A stretch of DNA of 64,000 nucleotides from Franconibacter helveticus LMG 23732 (GTDB taxonomy: Bacteria > Pseudomonadota > Gammaproteobacteria > Enterobacterales > Enterobacteriaceae): NCBI RefSeq assembly GCF_000463115.2, contig NZ_AWFX01000005.1, positions 1 through 64,000 on the forward strand, written 5' to 3'. This document shows, in pieces, positions 1 to 7,714 of the stretch. The notes under the pieces were generated by a model. That model ran no database searches. It had not been told where the DNA came from and saw nothing but the letters and a program-made list of their open reading frames with translations. Each line of letters begins with the position of its first letter. The first letter of the stretch is position 1. A program made the translations under genes and the position numbers.

Positions 1-37
1 TTACCGCTCATGGGCACCTCTCTTTAAGCCATCTTAA

Positions 38-355
38 ATGACTCTGAGGTGTCTGTTAAACCCGTGGCGATTCATTGAGATTAACAGGGCGGTATCAATG
101 GCGATGCTGAGTAAGTCAGAAAATCCATCGGCAAAATATGTCGCTATAAATGACTACTGCAACAACCCCGCCGACGCATGGGCGATTATCGTCGAAAACA
201 AAATTAGCATAATGATTGATGACACCTGCACCGAGTGGTCTACCGCGTTGGTGCAGGATTATTGTGACCATAGCGCATTCAGTCATTCTACTCTGCATGC
301 CAATCCACTACGGTCGGCGATGATTACTTACCTGATGATGCAGGAGGCCAAATGA
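38..355 (+). CDS. Phage NinX-like (DUF2591) protein
   Basis: A 105-residue protein of a lambdoid prophage. The stretch DYCNNPADAWAII and the C-terminal NPLRSAMITYLMM are hallmarks, as I remember them, of the DUF2591/NinX-like family found in the nin and early-left regions of lambdoid phages; its function is unknown. An in-frame TAA sits directly before the ATG, so the start cannot lie further upstream. The N-terminus therefore looks short or diverged compared with relatives. The stop overlaps the next start (ATGA), so the two are translationally coupled. The 37 bases before it hold no supported gene. Confidence 0.65.
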   Translation: MTLRCLLNPWRFIEINRAVSMAMLSKSENPSAKYVAINDYCNNPADAWAIIVENKISIMIDDTCTEWSTALVQDYCDHSAFSHSTLHANPLRSAMITYLMMQEAK

Positions 356-750
356 GCGAAAGAGAGAGCTTTGAGGCGATAGCCGCGAAGAAATTGCGCC
401 TGCCTGTGGAGATTATCAGGTCAGCAAGGAATGGCGTCGGATATCTTCACGCATTCGACAGCATGAGCGTTATGCAGCCGCTGAATGAATGGTGGGCGTG
501 GTGGCAGGCAAGCAGGGAGGCGCTTAATGATGAGCAGAAGCCCATCGGCGAGGTGCAGTTGGGTGAGCATGATGATACTGGTAGCCATCCCGATGCGAGA
601 GTGGTTTGCCTGCATGATCAGGCTGATTGGGAGAATTTCCCTGAAGGCACAAAGCTATACCTAAACCCGCTCCCCTCCCCACCATCTAACCACCCCATCG
701 ACACAACATCTCACCAGTATGAAGCGCTGGGGAAAGGAGGTGAGCAGTGA
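352..750 (+). CDS. Phage hypothetical protein
   Basis: A 132-residue protein I do not recognise with certainty. Its start overlaps the stop of the upstream NinX-like gene. The middle has a WWAWWQASREAL segment, and the C-terminal part (ARVVCLHDQADWENFPEGTKLY followed by a Pro/Ser-rich tail) resembles lambdoid accessory proteins of the Ea22/Ead type, where a conserved 'F-P-x-GTKLY' stretch precedes a variable proline-rich end. There are no membrane segments or catalytic motifs. It probably belongs to the same early operon. Function unknown. Confidence 0.6.
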   Translation: MSERESFEAIAAKKLRLPVEIIRSARNGVGYLHAFDSMSVMQPLNEWWAWWQASREALNDEQKPIGEVQLGEHDDTGSHPDARVVCLHDQADWENFPEGTKLYLNPLPSPPSNHPIDTTSHQYEALGKGGEQ

Positions 751-887
751 GAGGTAAAATGTGCTGCATGATGACAGTCGGCCTGGCTTGCGGCGTTGGC
801 ATGGGGATAGGCGGTTTGACAGGAGCGCTGGTTGTCATCTGCATATGGGCGAGCTTTGTGCTTGGAATGATAGCAATGATTGACTAA
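747..887 (+). CDS. Small phage membrane protein
   Basis: A 46-residue ORF starting at GTG (747), which overlaps the previous stop (GTGA). A very strong Shine-Dalgarno, AAAGGAGGT, lies just upstream at 734-742. After a short MRGKMCCMM start, the rest is one long Gly/Ala/Ile/Val/Leu-rich hydrophobic stretch with GxxxG-like spacing, ending in MID. This predicts a single-pass or hairpin inner-membrane peptide. Coupling, RBS and the terminator right after the stop support a real gene. Function unknown. Confidence 0.6.
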   Translation: MRGKMCCMMTVGLACGVGMGIGGLTGALVVICIWASFVLGMIAMID

Positions 888-890
888 TGA

Positions 891-912
891 GCCGCTAAAA
901 CAGCGGCTTTTT
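891..912 (+). terminator. Intrinsic terminator
   Basis: GCCGCT / AGCGGC stem with an AAAAC loop, followed by five T. It ends the transcript carrying the three phage genes 38-887. Confidence 0.8.
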
Positions 913-1013
913 AACGAAGGCGTTGTCTTTTTCTGAAATGTTGATCCACGCAGCTAAGTTAACGCGGCAGAGTAGTATTATCTGACGACTACTCAACCCA
1001 AATGGAGGTGCGT

Positions 1014-1175
1014 ATGGAAGAGAAAGGCAAGGATATCATGGATGAGGTAAACGAGCTGACTAAGCAACTGCTGGAAGAAGTGATTAACGGAGATCCGCGA
1101 AGAACAGGAACAAGCCCAGAGCGAGCGAGAGAAAATCTGGCAAAGCTCGAGAAGATTATGAGCAAGAAAAAATGA
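1014..1175 (+). CDS. Small charged phage protein
   Basis: A 53-residue ORF starting MEEKGKDIMDEVNELTKQ, with a good Shine-Dalgarno (TGGAGGTG) before the ATG. It is rich in Glu, Lys and Arg and has a heptad-like pattern (I/V/L at residues 8-24 and again near the C-terminus), so it is probably a short helical protein. It stands alone between two intrinsic terminators, so it is a separate small transcription unit or a read-through gene just upstream of xis. I do not recognise a family. Confidence 0.55.
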   Translation: MEEKGKDIMDEVNELTKQLLEEVINGDPRRTGTSPERARENLAKLEKIMSKKK

Positions 1176-1181
1176 CAACGA

Positions 1182-1201
1182 CCCGCCTCGGCGGGTTTTT
1201 T
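1182..1201 (+). terminator. Intrinsic terminator
   Basis: CCCGCC-TC-GGCGGG stem followed by six T, a few bases after the stop of the small charged ORF at 1014-1175. Confidence 0.8.
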
Positions 1202-1213
1202 GTTGCACAAAAG

Positions 1214-1235
1214 GCCGCTAATCAGCGGCTTTTTT
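1214..1235 (+). terminator. Second tandem intrinsic terminator
   Basis: GCCGCT-AATC-AGCGGC stem followed by six T, only 12 bases after the previous terminator and about 20 bases before the excisionase ATG. Its stem is the same six bases as the terminator at 891-912. The pair insulates xis/int from upstream phage transcription. Confidence 0.75.
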
Positions 1236-1254
1236 AATACGTGGAGGAAAGCAA

Positions 1255-1503
1255 ATGACAGATGTGATTCAACTCGTGCCGAACAAATGGGTATCGGAAG
1301 AGGTGCTGATGGCGATCACCGGTTTAACAAAAAACGCCATTAAAGCGGCCCGCACCAATTCATGGATGGAGGGTCGTGAGTACCGGCACTACTCAAGCGA
1401 CCTACAGCCGAAGGACAACTCACCTATTCTCTATAACCGTCACGAGGTTGATGCATGGGTTGAGCGTCAGCGCCCGGCGATTCCCCGCCAGAAATCTGCT
1501 TAA
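1255..1503 (+). CDS. xis: Excisionase (Xis) family protein
   Basis: An 82-residue DNA-bending recombination-directionality factor. The VPNKWVSEEVLMAITGLTKNAIKAARTNSW segment is the winged-helix/MerR-like fold typical of phage excisionases, and the second half (WMEGREYRHYSS...LYNRHEVDAWVERQ) matches the usual layout of short Xis proteins. A clear Shine-Dalgarno (GGAGG) precedes the ATG. It lies 33 bases upstream of the integrase on the same strand, the usual xis-int arrangement. It should bind the arm region of the attachment site and favour excision. Confidence 0.8.
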   Translation: MTDVIQLVPNKWVSEEVLMAITGLTKNAIKAARTNSWMEGREYRHYSSDLQPKDNSPILYNRHEVDAWVERQRPAIPRQKSA

Positions 1504-1536
1504 ATAGCCTTCCCCATTAATTAGCGAGGAATCGTT

Positions 1537-2823
1537 ATGAGCAAATATCCCACAGGAGTGGAGAATCACGGCGGAACGCTGCGGATATGGTTCATCTATC
1601 AGGGCGCCAGGGTAAGGGAAAACCTTGGAGTTCCTGATACCCCCAAGAACAGAAAGATAGCAGGTGAGCTGCGCACTTCTGTCACCTACGAAATAAAAAC
1701 AGGCACGTTTAACTACGCATCCCGATTTCCATCATCTCCTAACCTTCGACGATTTGGCTTTATCAAGCCTGGCGTAAAACTGAGCGAGGTAGCTAAAAAC
1801 TGGCTTGAGCTAAAGAGAATGGAGATAACGAAGAATGCACACTCCAGGTATGTTTCGTATATCAAAATCTGCACTGAAATAATGGGCCCGGACAAGCCTG
1901 TGAGCAGTTTTAATAACGAGGACATCCTGAAGGTGCGAAAGGAGCTTCTGACTGGCTATCAGATATGCGGCATCCATCAGAAGAACAGATCAATTAAGAA
2001 GGGACGCACGGTAAGAACGGTTAACGTCTACATGAATTGCCTGGGTGGGCTTTTACGTTTTGCCGAACTCAACGGATACATTGAGAAATCACCAATGAGC
2101 GGCATCGACCCATTGCGCAAAAGTCGCTCAGACCCTGACCCGCTATCAAAAGAAGAGTATCAGCGGTTTCTCGATGCCTGCCCTTCTGAGCAGATACGAA
2201 ATTTATGGGTGCTGGCTATTAATACTGGCATGAGACACGGAGAGATAAGCGCTCTGGCATGGGAGGATATTGACACCCGTGACTGGACGATAACGATCAG
2301 CCGGAATATAGCGATAAAGGGTTACTTTACTCCGCCCAAAACAGAATGCGGCAACCGGGTCATTAACCTTACTGACGCAGCCATTCAGGCCCTTAAGAGT
2401 CAGATGGCTTACACAAGGATGGGTAAGCAGCATGAAATCAGCGTTAACCTTCGGGAGTTCGGCAGAGAGAGGATAGACCAATGCACATTTGTCTTTGTTC
2501 CTCGCCTGACGGCAAGAAATGGAATGGGCGGTGACTGGTATGCTCCCGGGTCTTTCGGTGCGACATGGAACGACATACTCAAACGGGCCGGCATCCGTCA
2601 CCGACGAGCTTACGAGTCGAGGCATACTTACGCGTGCTGGGCGTTAAGTGCAGGCGCTAACCCTAACTTTATCGCTTCGCAAATGGGTCACACATCGGCG
2701 CAGATGGTTTACAACGTTTACGGTAAATGGATGACCGATAACAACGTGGATCAGATGAGCATATTGAACGCTAATTTCAGCTCCGATGCCCCACTGATGC
2801 CCCAGGTCGCAAGCCAGCAATAG
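1537..2823 (+). CDS. int: Prophage tyrosine integrase
   Basis: A 428-residue site-specific tyrosine recombinase that integrates and excises the prophage. The N-terminal 65 residues look like the arm-type DNA-binding domain of the DUF3596 type (GGTLRIWFIYQGARVRENLG). Residues about 80-190 form the SAM-like core-binding domain and about 205-410 the catalytic domain. Visible catalytic residues: R233 in NTGMRHGE, a Y359-x-x-R362-H363 box in place of the canonical HxxR, H385 in MGHT and a nucleophile most likely Y395 (Y392 is the alternative). It is full length and lies at the prophage edge, 23 bases from the end of ycgN. This fits insertion beside or into the ycgN 3' end. Confidence 0.93.
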   Translation: MSKYPTGVENHGGTLRIWFIYQGARVRENLGVPDTPKNRKIAGELRTSVTYEIKTGTFNYASRFPSSPNLRRFGFIKPGVKLSEVAKNWLELKRMEITKNAHSRYVSYIKICTEIMGPDKPVSSFNNEDILKVRKELLTGYQICGIHQKNRSIKKGRTVRTVNVYMNCLGGLLRFAELNGYIEKSPMSGIDPLRKSRSDPDPLSKEEYQRFLDACPSEQIRNLWVLAINTGMRHGEISALAWEDIDTRDWTITISRNIAIKGYFTPPKTECGNRVINLTDAAIQALKSQMAYTRMGKQHEISVNLREFGRERIDQCTFVFVPRLTARNGMGGDWYAPGSFGATWNDILKRAGIRHRRAYESRHTYACWALSAGANPNFIASQMGHTSAQMVYNVYGKWMTDNNVDQMSILNANFSSDAPLMPQVASQQ

Positions 2824-2860
2824 CTTTTCCCTTCTGTATCAACGGTTCAACTAGCCCAGT
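2824..2860. other. Candidate prophage attachment junction at ycgN 3' end
   Basis: The int stop and the convergent ycgN stop are separated by only 23 bases. In E. coli, as remembered, YcgN ends ...NKPDWAQ; here it ends ...NKPDWAS with a TGA stop, so the last codon and stop may have been supplied by phage DNA. The core sequence cannot be defined because the other end of the prophage is outside the window. Confidence 0.35.
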
Positions 2861-3293
2861 CGGGTTTATTCAAAATGTGGTCCTGCCAGTCGTTCACAAC
2901 CGACTCAGGTACGGCGATATGACGCACAGAGATGCGCTCGGCGTGCATAGCCGCTTTCGAGCCGGTGCGCAGCGGGTGCCAGAGCGGCAGATTTTTCCCT
3001 TCAGCGAGCAGACGGTAGGCGCAGGTGGGCGGCAGCCATTCAAAGGTCGGCAGGTTTTCCCGCGTCAGCTTGATGCAGTCTGGCTCATAGTCAAAGCGTC
3101 GTTCGTAGTTGCGGCACTGGCAGGTTTTTATGTTTAGCTGACGGCAGGCGACGTTAGTGAAATAAATTTCATCCGTGTCTTCGTCCATCAGTTTATGCAG
3201 GCAGCACTGGCCACAGCCGTCGCAAAGCGATTCCCACTCCGCGTCGCTCATTTCGTCCAGTTTTTTTTGCTGCCAGAAAGGCGTCTCGTTCAT
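2847..3293 (-). CDS. ycgN: UPF0260 cysteine-cluster protein YcgN
   Basis: A 148-residue cytosolic protein of the UPF0260/YkgJ-type cysteine-cluster family, thought to bind Zn or Fe; no reaction is established. The cluster is plain: [12 protein letters not shown], then [13 protein letters not shown] and later single Cys residues at conserved spacing. I chose the ATG giving [10 protein letters not shown], which matches the E. coli start; the frame extends 20 codons further without support. It lies upstream of the prophage integrase on the opposite strand, and its last codon differs from E. coli, probably because of the insertion. ycgM is co-directional upstream. Confidence 0.92.
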   Translation of the reverse strand: MNETPFWQQKKLDEMSDAEWESLCDGCGQCCLHKLMDEDTDEIYFTNVACRQLNIKTCQCRNYERRFDYEPDCIKLTRENLPTFEWLPPTCAYRLLAEGKNLPLWHPLRTGSKAAMHAERISVRHIAVPESVVNDWQDHILNKPDWAS

Positions 3294-3382
3294 AGCGGTG
3301 TCCGCAAAGCAAATTAAGCTGCACCTTATAAACAGTATGGACGCCTGATGCAAGTTTTGCCGCCCCTGCGGACGGCGGAAGA

Positions 3383-4042
3383 TTACAGCACCCGGGTGGC
3401 GAGGCTTTCGCCGTTAAAGCGCACCTCAAGTTCGTCGCCGCTGGCAAGCGGCCCTACCCCTTCCGGCGTGCCGGTAAGAATGACGTCGCCTGCGCGCAGC
3501 GTAAAGAAGCGGCTCATGTAGGCGATCAGCGGCAGGATCTTGTGGATCATATCGGCAGTGGTGCCGTTCTGGCGCGTTTCGCCGTTAACGATAAGACTCA
3601 GCGGGGTGTTTTGCGGGTCGGACTGAAACTCGGCGGCCGGGATAAATCCCGATACCGGACATGAATTATCAAACGCTTTCGCTTTCTCCCACGGCTGGCC
3701 CGCTTTTTTCATTTTGCTTTGCAGCTCGCGAAGCGTCAGATCCAGCGCCACGCCGTAACCGGCAATCGCTTTGCCGACATGCTCGGGCGTAGCCTGCTTA
3801 AGGGTCGCGCCAATCAGCACCGCCAGTTCCACTTCATGATGCACTTCGCCAAGCCCCTGCGGCAGCGCCAGCGGCTGGCGCAGGTCGCAAAGCGCGGTTT
3901 CGGGCTTGAGAAACAGCACCGGCTCTTCGGGCGTCGCACTGCCCATCTCCTGAATATGCTTAGCGTAATTGCTTCCTACGCAGACCACCTTGCTGACCGG
4001 AAAATCGAGCAGCGCGCCATGCCAGTTATGATGTTGGTACAT
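3383..4042 (-). CDS. ycgM: Fumarylacetoacetate hydrolase-family protein YcgM
   Basis: A 219-residue member of the FAH superfamily, whose members hydrolyse or decarboxylate acyl-pyruvates and related beta-diketo acids with a divalent metal. The metal-binding region shows as [11 protein letters not shown] (two acidic ligands), with the conserved [16 protein letters not shown] signature near the C-terminus. The start is the ATG giving [11 protein letters not shown]. The order ycgN-ycgM-ycgL beside minCDE is that of other enterics. The true substrate in enterics is unproven; oxaloacetate or acylpyruvate chemistry is the usual proposal. Confidence 0.92.
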   Translation of the reverse strand: MYQHHNWHGALLDFPVSKVVCVGSNYAKHIQEMGSATPEEPVLFLKPETALCDLRQPLALPQGLGEVHHEVELAVLIGATLKQATPEHVGKAIAGYGVALDLTLRELQSKMKKAGQPWEKAKAFDNSCPVSGFIPAAEFQSDPQNTPLSLIVNGETRQNGTTADMIHKILPLIAYMSRFFTLRAGDVILTGTPEGVGPLASGDELEVRFNGESLATRVL

Positions 4043-4198
4043 GTCTTTCCCCTGAATCGAGCTAATTGTCCGAAAAAGCACTATCTCCGCCAGCAAGGCG
4101 CGAGTCAATGCTCTAAAAAGTAGCACTTTCAGGTGAGAGCGTTCGCAAAAACAAAGGGAAATAATGAAGGACGCCGCAGGACGCGGCGTCGCAAGGGG

Positions 4199-4474
4199 TC
4201 AGGCTTTTTTTTGCGCTTCGAGGTGCGCTTTTAACAAATTTTCTGGCGGCGGCGGCAACTGCAAATAATACCCTTGCTCCTGAAGCGCTTGTTTTACTTT
4301 CTCCAGATCGGCATGGGCTAATTTTTTACGGCCGTCTAAAGGAAATAACAGGGTCATAATGGGCGTGCCGAAACTTTCCATTAATTCAGCGGGCACCCGG
4401 GAAAAATCGTCTTTTTTTTCAACGTACAGATAAGTCTGATCGCGACGGGAACTTTTATAGATCACACAAAACAT
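4199..4474 (-). CDS. ycgL: YcgL family protein
   Basis: A 91-residue protein of the YcgL family (small alpha/beta cytosolic proteins of unknown function). Diagnostic segments are [20 protein letters not shown] and [15 protein letters not shown]. The E. coli annotation has a slightly longer N-terminus, but here the start at MFCVIY is the family core start. It is divergent from minC, with about 125 bases between the starts, so the two share a promoter region. Confidence 0.9.
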   Translation of the reverse strand: MFCVIYKSSRRDQTYLYVEKKDDFSRVPAELMESFGTPIMTLLFPLDGRKKLAHADLEKVKQALQEQGYYLQLPPPPENLLKAHLEAQKKA

Positions 4475-4599
4475 GTTTTTACTCTGTTTAGTCAGCTGGC
4501 GACTTGCCTCAATATACCGGGGACTATAACATGCCTGACGTGCTACGGAATATCATCCCACCCCGGTGGGTGGTTCAAACTGAATTGAGTAAGGCCAGG

Positions 4600-5301
4600 A
4601 TGTCAAACACGCCCATCGAGCTTAAAGGCAGCAGTTTCACCTTATCAGTGGTTCATTTGCATGACGCTCACCCGGAAATTATTCGCAAAGCGCTGGAAGA
4701 CAAAATAGCTCAGGCACCCGCTTTTTTGAAAAACGCGCCTGTCGTTGTGAATATCGCCGGACTGGAAGGGCCAGTGGACTGGCAGCAAATCCATCGCGTT
4801 GTGAAGGCAAGCGGACTGCATCTGGTGGGCTTTAGCGGCTGTAAGGACGATACGCTGAAAGCAGAGATAGCCCGCGCGGGCATCGCTTTGCTGAACGAAG
4901 GGAAAGAGAAAGCCCGCCCGACGCCGCCCGCCCCGCCTGAAACGCCTGCCGAGCCTGTTGTTATCCCCGTCACAAAAACGCGAATTATTGATGCGCCTGT
5001 CCGCTCTGGTCAGCGTATTTATGCCCCGCACTCTGATTTAATTGTTACCAGTCACGTCAGCGCGGGGGCGGAACTTATCGCCGATGGCAATATTCATATT
5101 TACGGCGTGATGCGGGGACGCGCGCTGGCGGGCGCCAGCGGCGAGCGAGAAGCGCAGATTTTTTGCACAAGCCTTGCGGCGGAGCTGGTCTCTATCGCAG
5201 GGGTATACTGGCTGAGCGACCAAATCCCGGCCGAATTTTATAACAAAGCTGCCCGCCTGAAGCTGGCTGATGGCGCTTTGTCTGTTCAACCTTTGATTTA
5301 A
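4600..5301 (+). CDS. minC: Septum site-determining protein MinC
   Basis: A 233-residue cell-division inhibitor that antagonises FtsZ polymerisation away from midcell. The N-terminal domain (about 1-110) binds FtsZ. An Ala/Pro linker with many Pro residues (about 107-125) leads to the C-terminal beta-helical domain, which dimerises and binds MinD and contains the G-x-x-x-A-G-x-x-I-x-A-x-G-x-I-x-x-x-G signature. The start is [13 protein letters not shown], as in E. coli; the frame is open 32 codons further upstream but without an RBS. First gene of minCDE, 24 bases before minD. Confidence 0.97.
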   Translation: MSNTPIELKGSSFTLSVVHLHDAHPEIIRKALEDKIAQAPAFLKNAPVVVNIAGLEGPVDWQQIHRVVKASGLHLVGFSGCKDDTLKAEIARAGIALLNEGKEKARPTPPAPPETPAEPVVIPVTKTRIIDAPVRSGQRIYAPHSDLIVTSHVSAGAELIADGNIHIYGVMRGRALAGASGEREAQIFCTSLAAELVSIAGVYWLSDQIPAEFYNKAARLKLADGALSVQPLI

Positions 5302-5325
5302 GCCCTTTTCACAAGGAATTCCTTT

Positions 5326-6138
5326 ATGGCACGCATTATTGTAGTTACATCAGGTAAAGGGGGCGTTGGCAAAACCACCTCCAGCGCGGCCATCGCTACG
5401 GGTTTGGCCCAGAAGGGAAAAAAAACCGTCGTTATCGACTTCGATATTGGCCTGCGTAACCTTGACCTGATCATGGGATGTGAACGCCGTGTCGTATACG
5501 ATTTCGTTAACGTTATCCAGGGCGATGCCACACTTAATCAGGCGCTGATTAAAGATAAAAGGACCGACAACCTTTACATTCTCCCGGCGTCGCAAACGCG
5601 CGACAAAGACGCGCTGACGCGTGAAGGGGTAGAGAAGGTCCTGGACGATCTGCAAAAGATGGATTTCGATTTTATCGTGTGCGACTCCCCTGCCGGCATC
5701 GAAACCGGCGCGTTGATGGCGCTCTACTTCGCGGATGAAGCAGTGATCACCACCAACCCGGAAGTCTCCTCGGTACGTGACTCAGACCGCATTCTCGGCA
5801 TTCTGGCCTCGAAATCTCGCCGCGCCGAGAACGGCCAGGATCCGATTAAAGAACACCTGCTGCTGACCCGTTACAACCCGGGCCGCGTCAGCAAAGGCGA
5901 CATGCTGAGCATGGAAGATGTGCTGGAGATCCTGCGTATTCCGCTGGTTGGGGTGATTCCGGAAGATCAGTCCGTGCTGCGCGCGTCGAACCAGGGTGAG
6001 CCGGTTATCCTGGACACCGCCTCGGACGCAGGCAAAGCGTACGCCGATACCGTTGAACGCCTGTTGGGAGAAGAACGTCCTTTCCGCTTCATTGAAGAAG
6101 AGAAGAAAGGTTTCCTCAAACGCCTGTTCGGAGGATAA
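5326..6138 (+). CDS. minD: Septum site-determining ATPase MinD
   Basis: A 270-residue ParA/MinD-family ATPase that dimerises on the membrane with ATP, recruits MinC and oscillates with MinE. The deviant Walker A GKGGVGKT is at residues 10-17. Switch I is around DFDIGLRNLD, and the C-terminal amphipathic membrane-targeting helix is KGFLKRLFGG. The Shine-Dalgarno is AAGGAA before the ATG. The gene is almost identical to other enteric MinD proteins. It lies between minC and minE, and minE starts three bases after its stop. Confidence 0.98.
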   Translation: MARIIVVTSGKGGVGKTTSSAAIATGLAQKGKKTVVIDFDIGLRNLDLIMGCERRVVYDFVNVIQGDATLNQALIKDKRTDNLYILPASQTRDKDALTREGVEKVLDDLQKMDFDFIVCDSPAGIETGALMALYFADEAVITTNPEVSSVRDSDRILGILASKSRRAENGQDPIKEHLLLTRYNPGRVSKGDMLSMEDVLEILRIPLVGVIPEDQSVLRASNQGEPVILDTASDAGKAYADTVERLLGEERPFRFIEEEKKGFLKRLFGG

Positions 6139-6141
6139 CTC

Positions 6142-6408
6142 ATGGCTTTACTTGACTTTTTTCTCTCAAGAAAAAAGAGCACCGCGAACATCGCGAAAGA
6201 ACGACTGCAAATTATCGTGGCGGAACGCCGGCGCAGCGACGCCGAGCCGCACTATTTGCCGCAGCTGAAAAGGGATATTCTGGAGGTCATTTGCAAATAT
6301 GTGCAGATCGACCCGGAAATGGTTACCGTCCAGCTCGATCAAAAAGGCGACGATATTTCAGTCCTTGAGCTCAACGTAACATTACCTGAAGCTGAAGAGT
6401 CAAAATAA
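6142..6408 (+). CDS. minE: Cell division topological specificity factor MinE
   Basis: An 88-residue protein that stimulates MinD ATPase and drives the pole-to-pole oscillation placing the Z ring at midcell. The N-terminal [30 protein letters not shown] combines the membrane-targeting segment with the anti-MinCD helix. The C-terminal half is the topological-specificity dimer domain. Last gene of minCDE, followed directly by an intrinsic terminator. Confidence 0.98.
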   Translation: MALLDFFLSRKKSTANIAKERLQIIVAERRRSDAEPHYLPQLKRDILEVICKYVQIDPEMVTVQLDQKGDDISVLELNVTLPEAEESK

Positions 6409-6410
6409 CA

Positions 6411-6446
6411 AAAAGCCCTGGAATTATATCCAGGGCTTTTTATTTT
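6411..6446 (+). terminator. minCDE terminator
   Basis: AAAAGCCCTG / CAGGGCTTTT stem with a GAATTATATC loop and further T, starting three bases after the minE stop. The A-tract on the left lets it also serve rnd on the opposite strand. Confidence 0.85.
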
Positions 6447-6515
6447 AAGTCGGCCTTAAGCGTGGTCAAAAAGTTATTTTCGGAACACGCTCATTGCCTG
6501 GAAATATATACAGTC

Positions 6516-7643
6516 TTACCGAGTATATTCCCGTAGCAGCGTTTTAATCTCATCGCCCATTAATTTCTCCCGCCAGCCGCTGATTAATTCCGGCAACAGA
6601 TTCTGGGTTTTTAACTGCCAGTGCCAGTTAAGCAGCTGATTAATTTGCCGACGTGAGGCGAGCAATTCCGCGCTGACGCCTTTCGCTTTGCTCACATCCT
6701 GTACCAGCGCCTTGATGGCTTTGAACGCGCTGCGATAGCCCGGCATATCCACCAGGTTTTGCAGCGGCGCAGGCAAAGCGTCTTCAGGCAACGCCTGCGC
6801 TTCGCTTACCATCTCCAGCAGGGTTTTACCGTGAAAGCGGATTTCGCTGCCGGAAAGCCCCAGCCCGTCCAGCTCGCCGAGCGAGCCAGGCAAATAGCGC
6901 GCAACCTGCCAGAGATGCTCTTCACGAACCACGAAATTCACCGCCAGATCGCGCTCGCGCGCTTTGCGAAGCCGCCAGGCCGCCAGCAGTCTGAGACAGG
7001 CGAGCTGGCGCGGGCGAAGCTGCCAGGCGTTGCCGATTTCGCGCCAGGCCTCTTCAGGATCCAGCGTTTCGCTGCGGCGCAACACCATCAGGCGGCACTC
7101 GTCCAGCGCCGCGTCCAGCCAGCCCGCTTCGGCGGTTTCGTCCATCAGCTGGCGCGCTATCGGCAGCAAGTACCAGACATCCGCGGCGGCATAATCGCAC
7201 TGGCGCGCCGTTAAGGGGCGCGCAAGCCAGTCGGTGCGCGATTCGCTTTTATCAAGCGCCACGCCGGTGTATTTCTCAACGAGCGTGGCAAAACCGCAGG
7301 AGAGCGGATTGCCGACAAAAGAGGCCAGCACCTGGGTATCGATAAAGGGCTGCGGCATCATGCCGAAAGCGTTCTGGAACACTTCCAGATCTTCGCTGCC
7401 CGCATGCAAAAATTTGGTTACCGCTTCATCCCGCAGCAATGCCTGGAACGGCGCCCAGTCGGTAATAGTCAGCGGATCGATAAGCGCCACGGTTTCGCCG
7501 TCGTAAAGCTGAATTAGACCCAGCTTTGGGTAGTAAGTACGGGTGCGGACAAATTCGGTATCCAGCGCCAGCGCCGGGAATTGACGAGCCGCTTCGCAAA
7601 GCTGCATGAGCGCCTCGTTGGTGGTGATCATCTGATAATTCAA
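6516..7643 (-). CDS. rnd: Ribonuclease D
   Basis: A 375-residue 3'-5' exoribonuclease that trims tRNA precursors and other small RNAs. The DEDD exonuclease domain occupies about 1-170: LDTEFVRTRTYYP carries the DxE pair, and later segments carry the second and third acidic residues (around IDTQVLASF and CDYAAADVWYL). Two HRDC domains follow. The start codon is TTG (7641-7643, MNYQMITT), as in E. coli rnd, where UUG initiation is documented. The upstream U-run is the tail of the fadD terminator at 7671-7694. Confidence 0.96.
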   Translation of the reverse strand: MNYQMITTNEALMQLCEAARQFPALALDTEFVRTRTYYPKLGLIQLYDGETVALIDPLTITDWAPFQALLRDEAVTKFLHAGSEDLEVFQNAFGMMPQPFIDTQVLASFVGNPLSCGFATLVEKYTGVALDKSESRTDWLARPLTARQCDYAAADVWYLLPIARQLMDETAEAGWLDAALDECRLMVLRRSETLDPEEAWREIGNAWQLRPRQLACLRLLAAWRLRKARERDLAVNFVVREEHLWQVARYLPGSLGELDGLGLSGSEIRFHGKTLLEMVSEAQALPEDALPAPLQNLVDMPGYRSAFKAIKALVQDVSKAKGVSAELLASRRQINQLLNWHWQLKTQNLLPELISGWREKLMGDEIKTLLREYTR

Positions 7644-7670
7644 ATTACTCTCTCTTCAGTTTGCGCCCAT

Positions 7671-7694
7671 AAAAAACGCCGGCGGAACCGGCGT
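7671..7694 (-). terminator. fadD terminator / rnd leader U-tract
   Basis: On the minus strand ACGCCGGTTCCGCCGGCGT forms a strong hairpin followed by six T. It ends fadD, and its U-run lies about 30 bases upstream of the rnd TTG start, where E. coli rnd is known to need a U-rich leader for translation. Confidence 0.8.
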
Positions 7695-7714
7695 CTGGAC
7701 GACTTCTTCGCAAC

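Noticed and set aside
1-37. Possible tail of an upstream phage gene
   Set aside because: All three plus frames are open only briefly; too short to assign.
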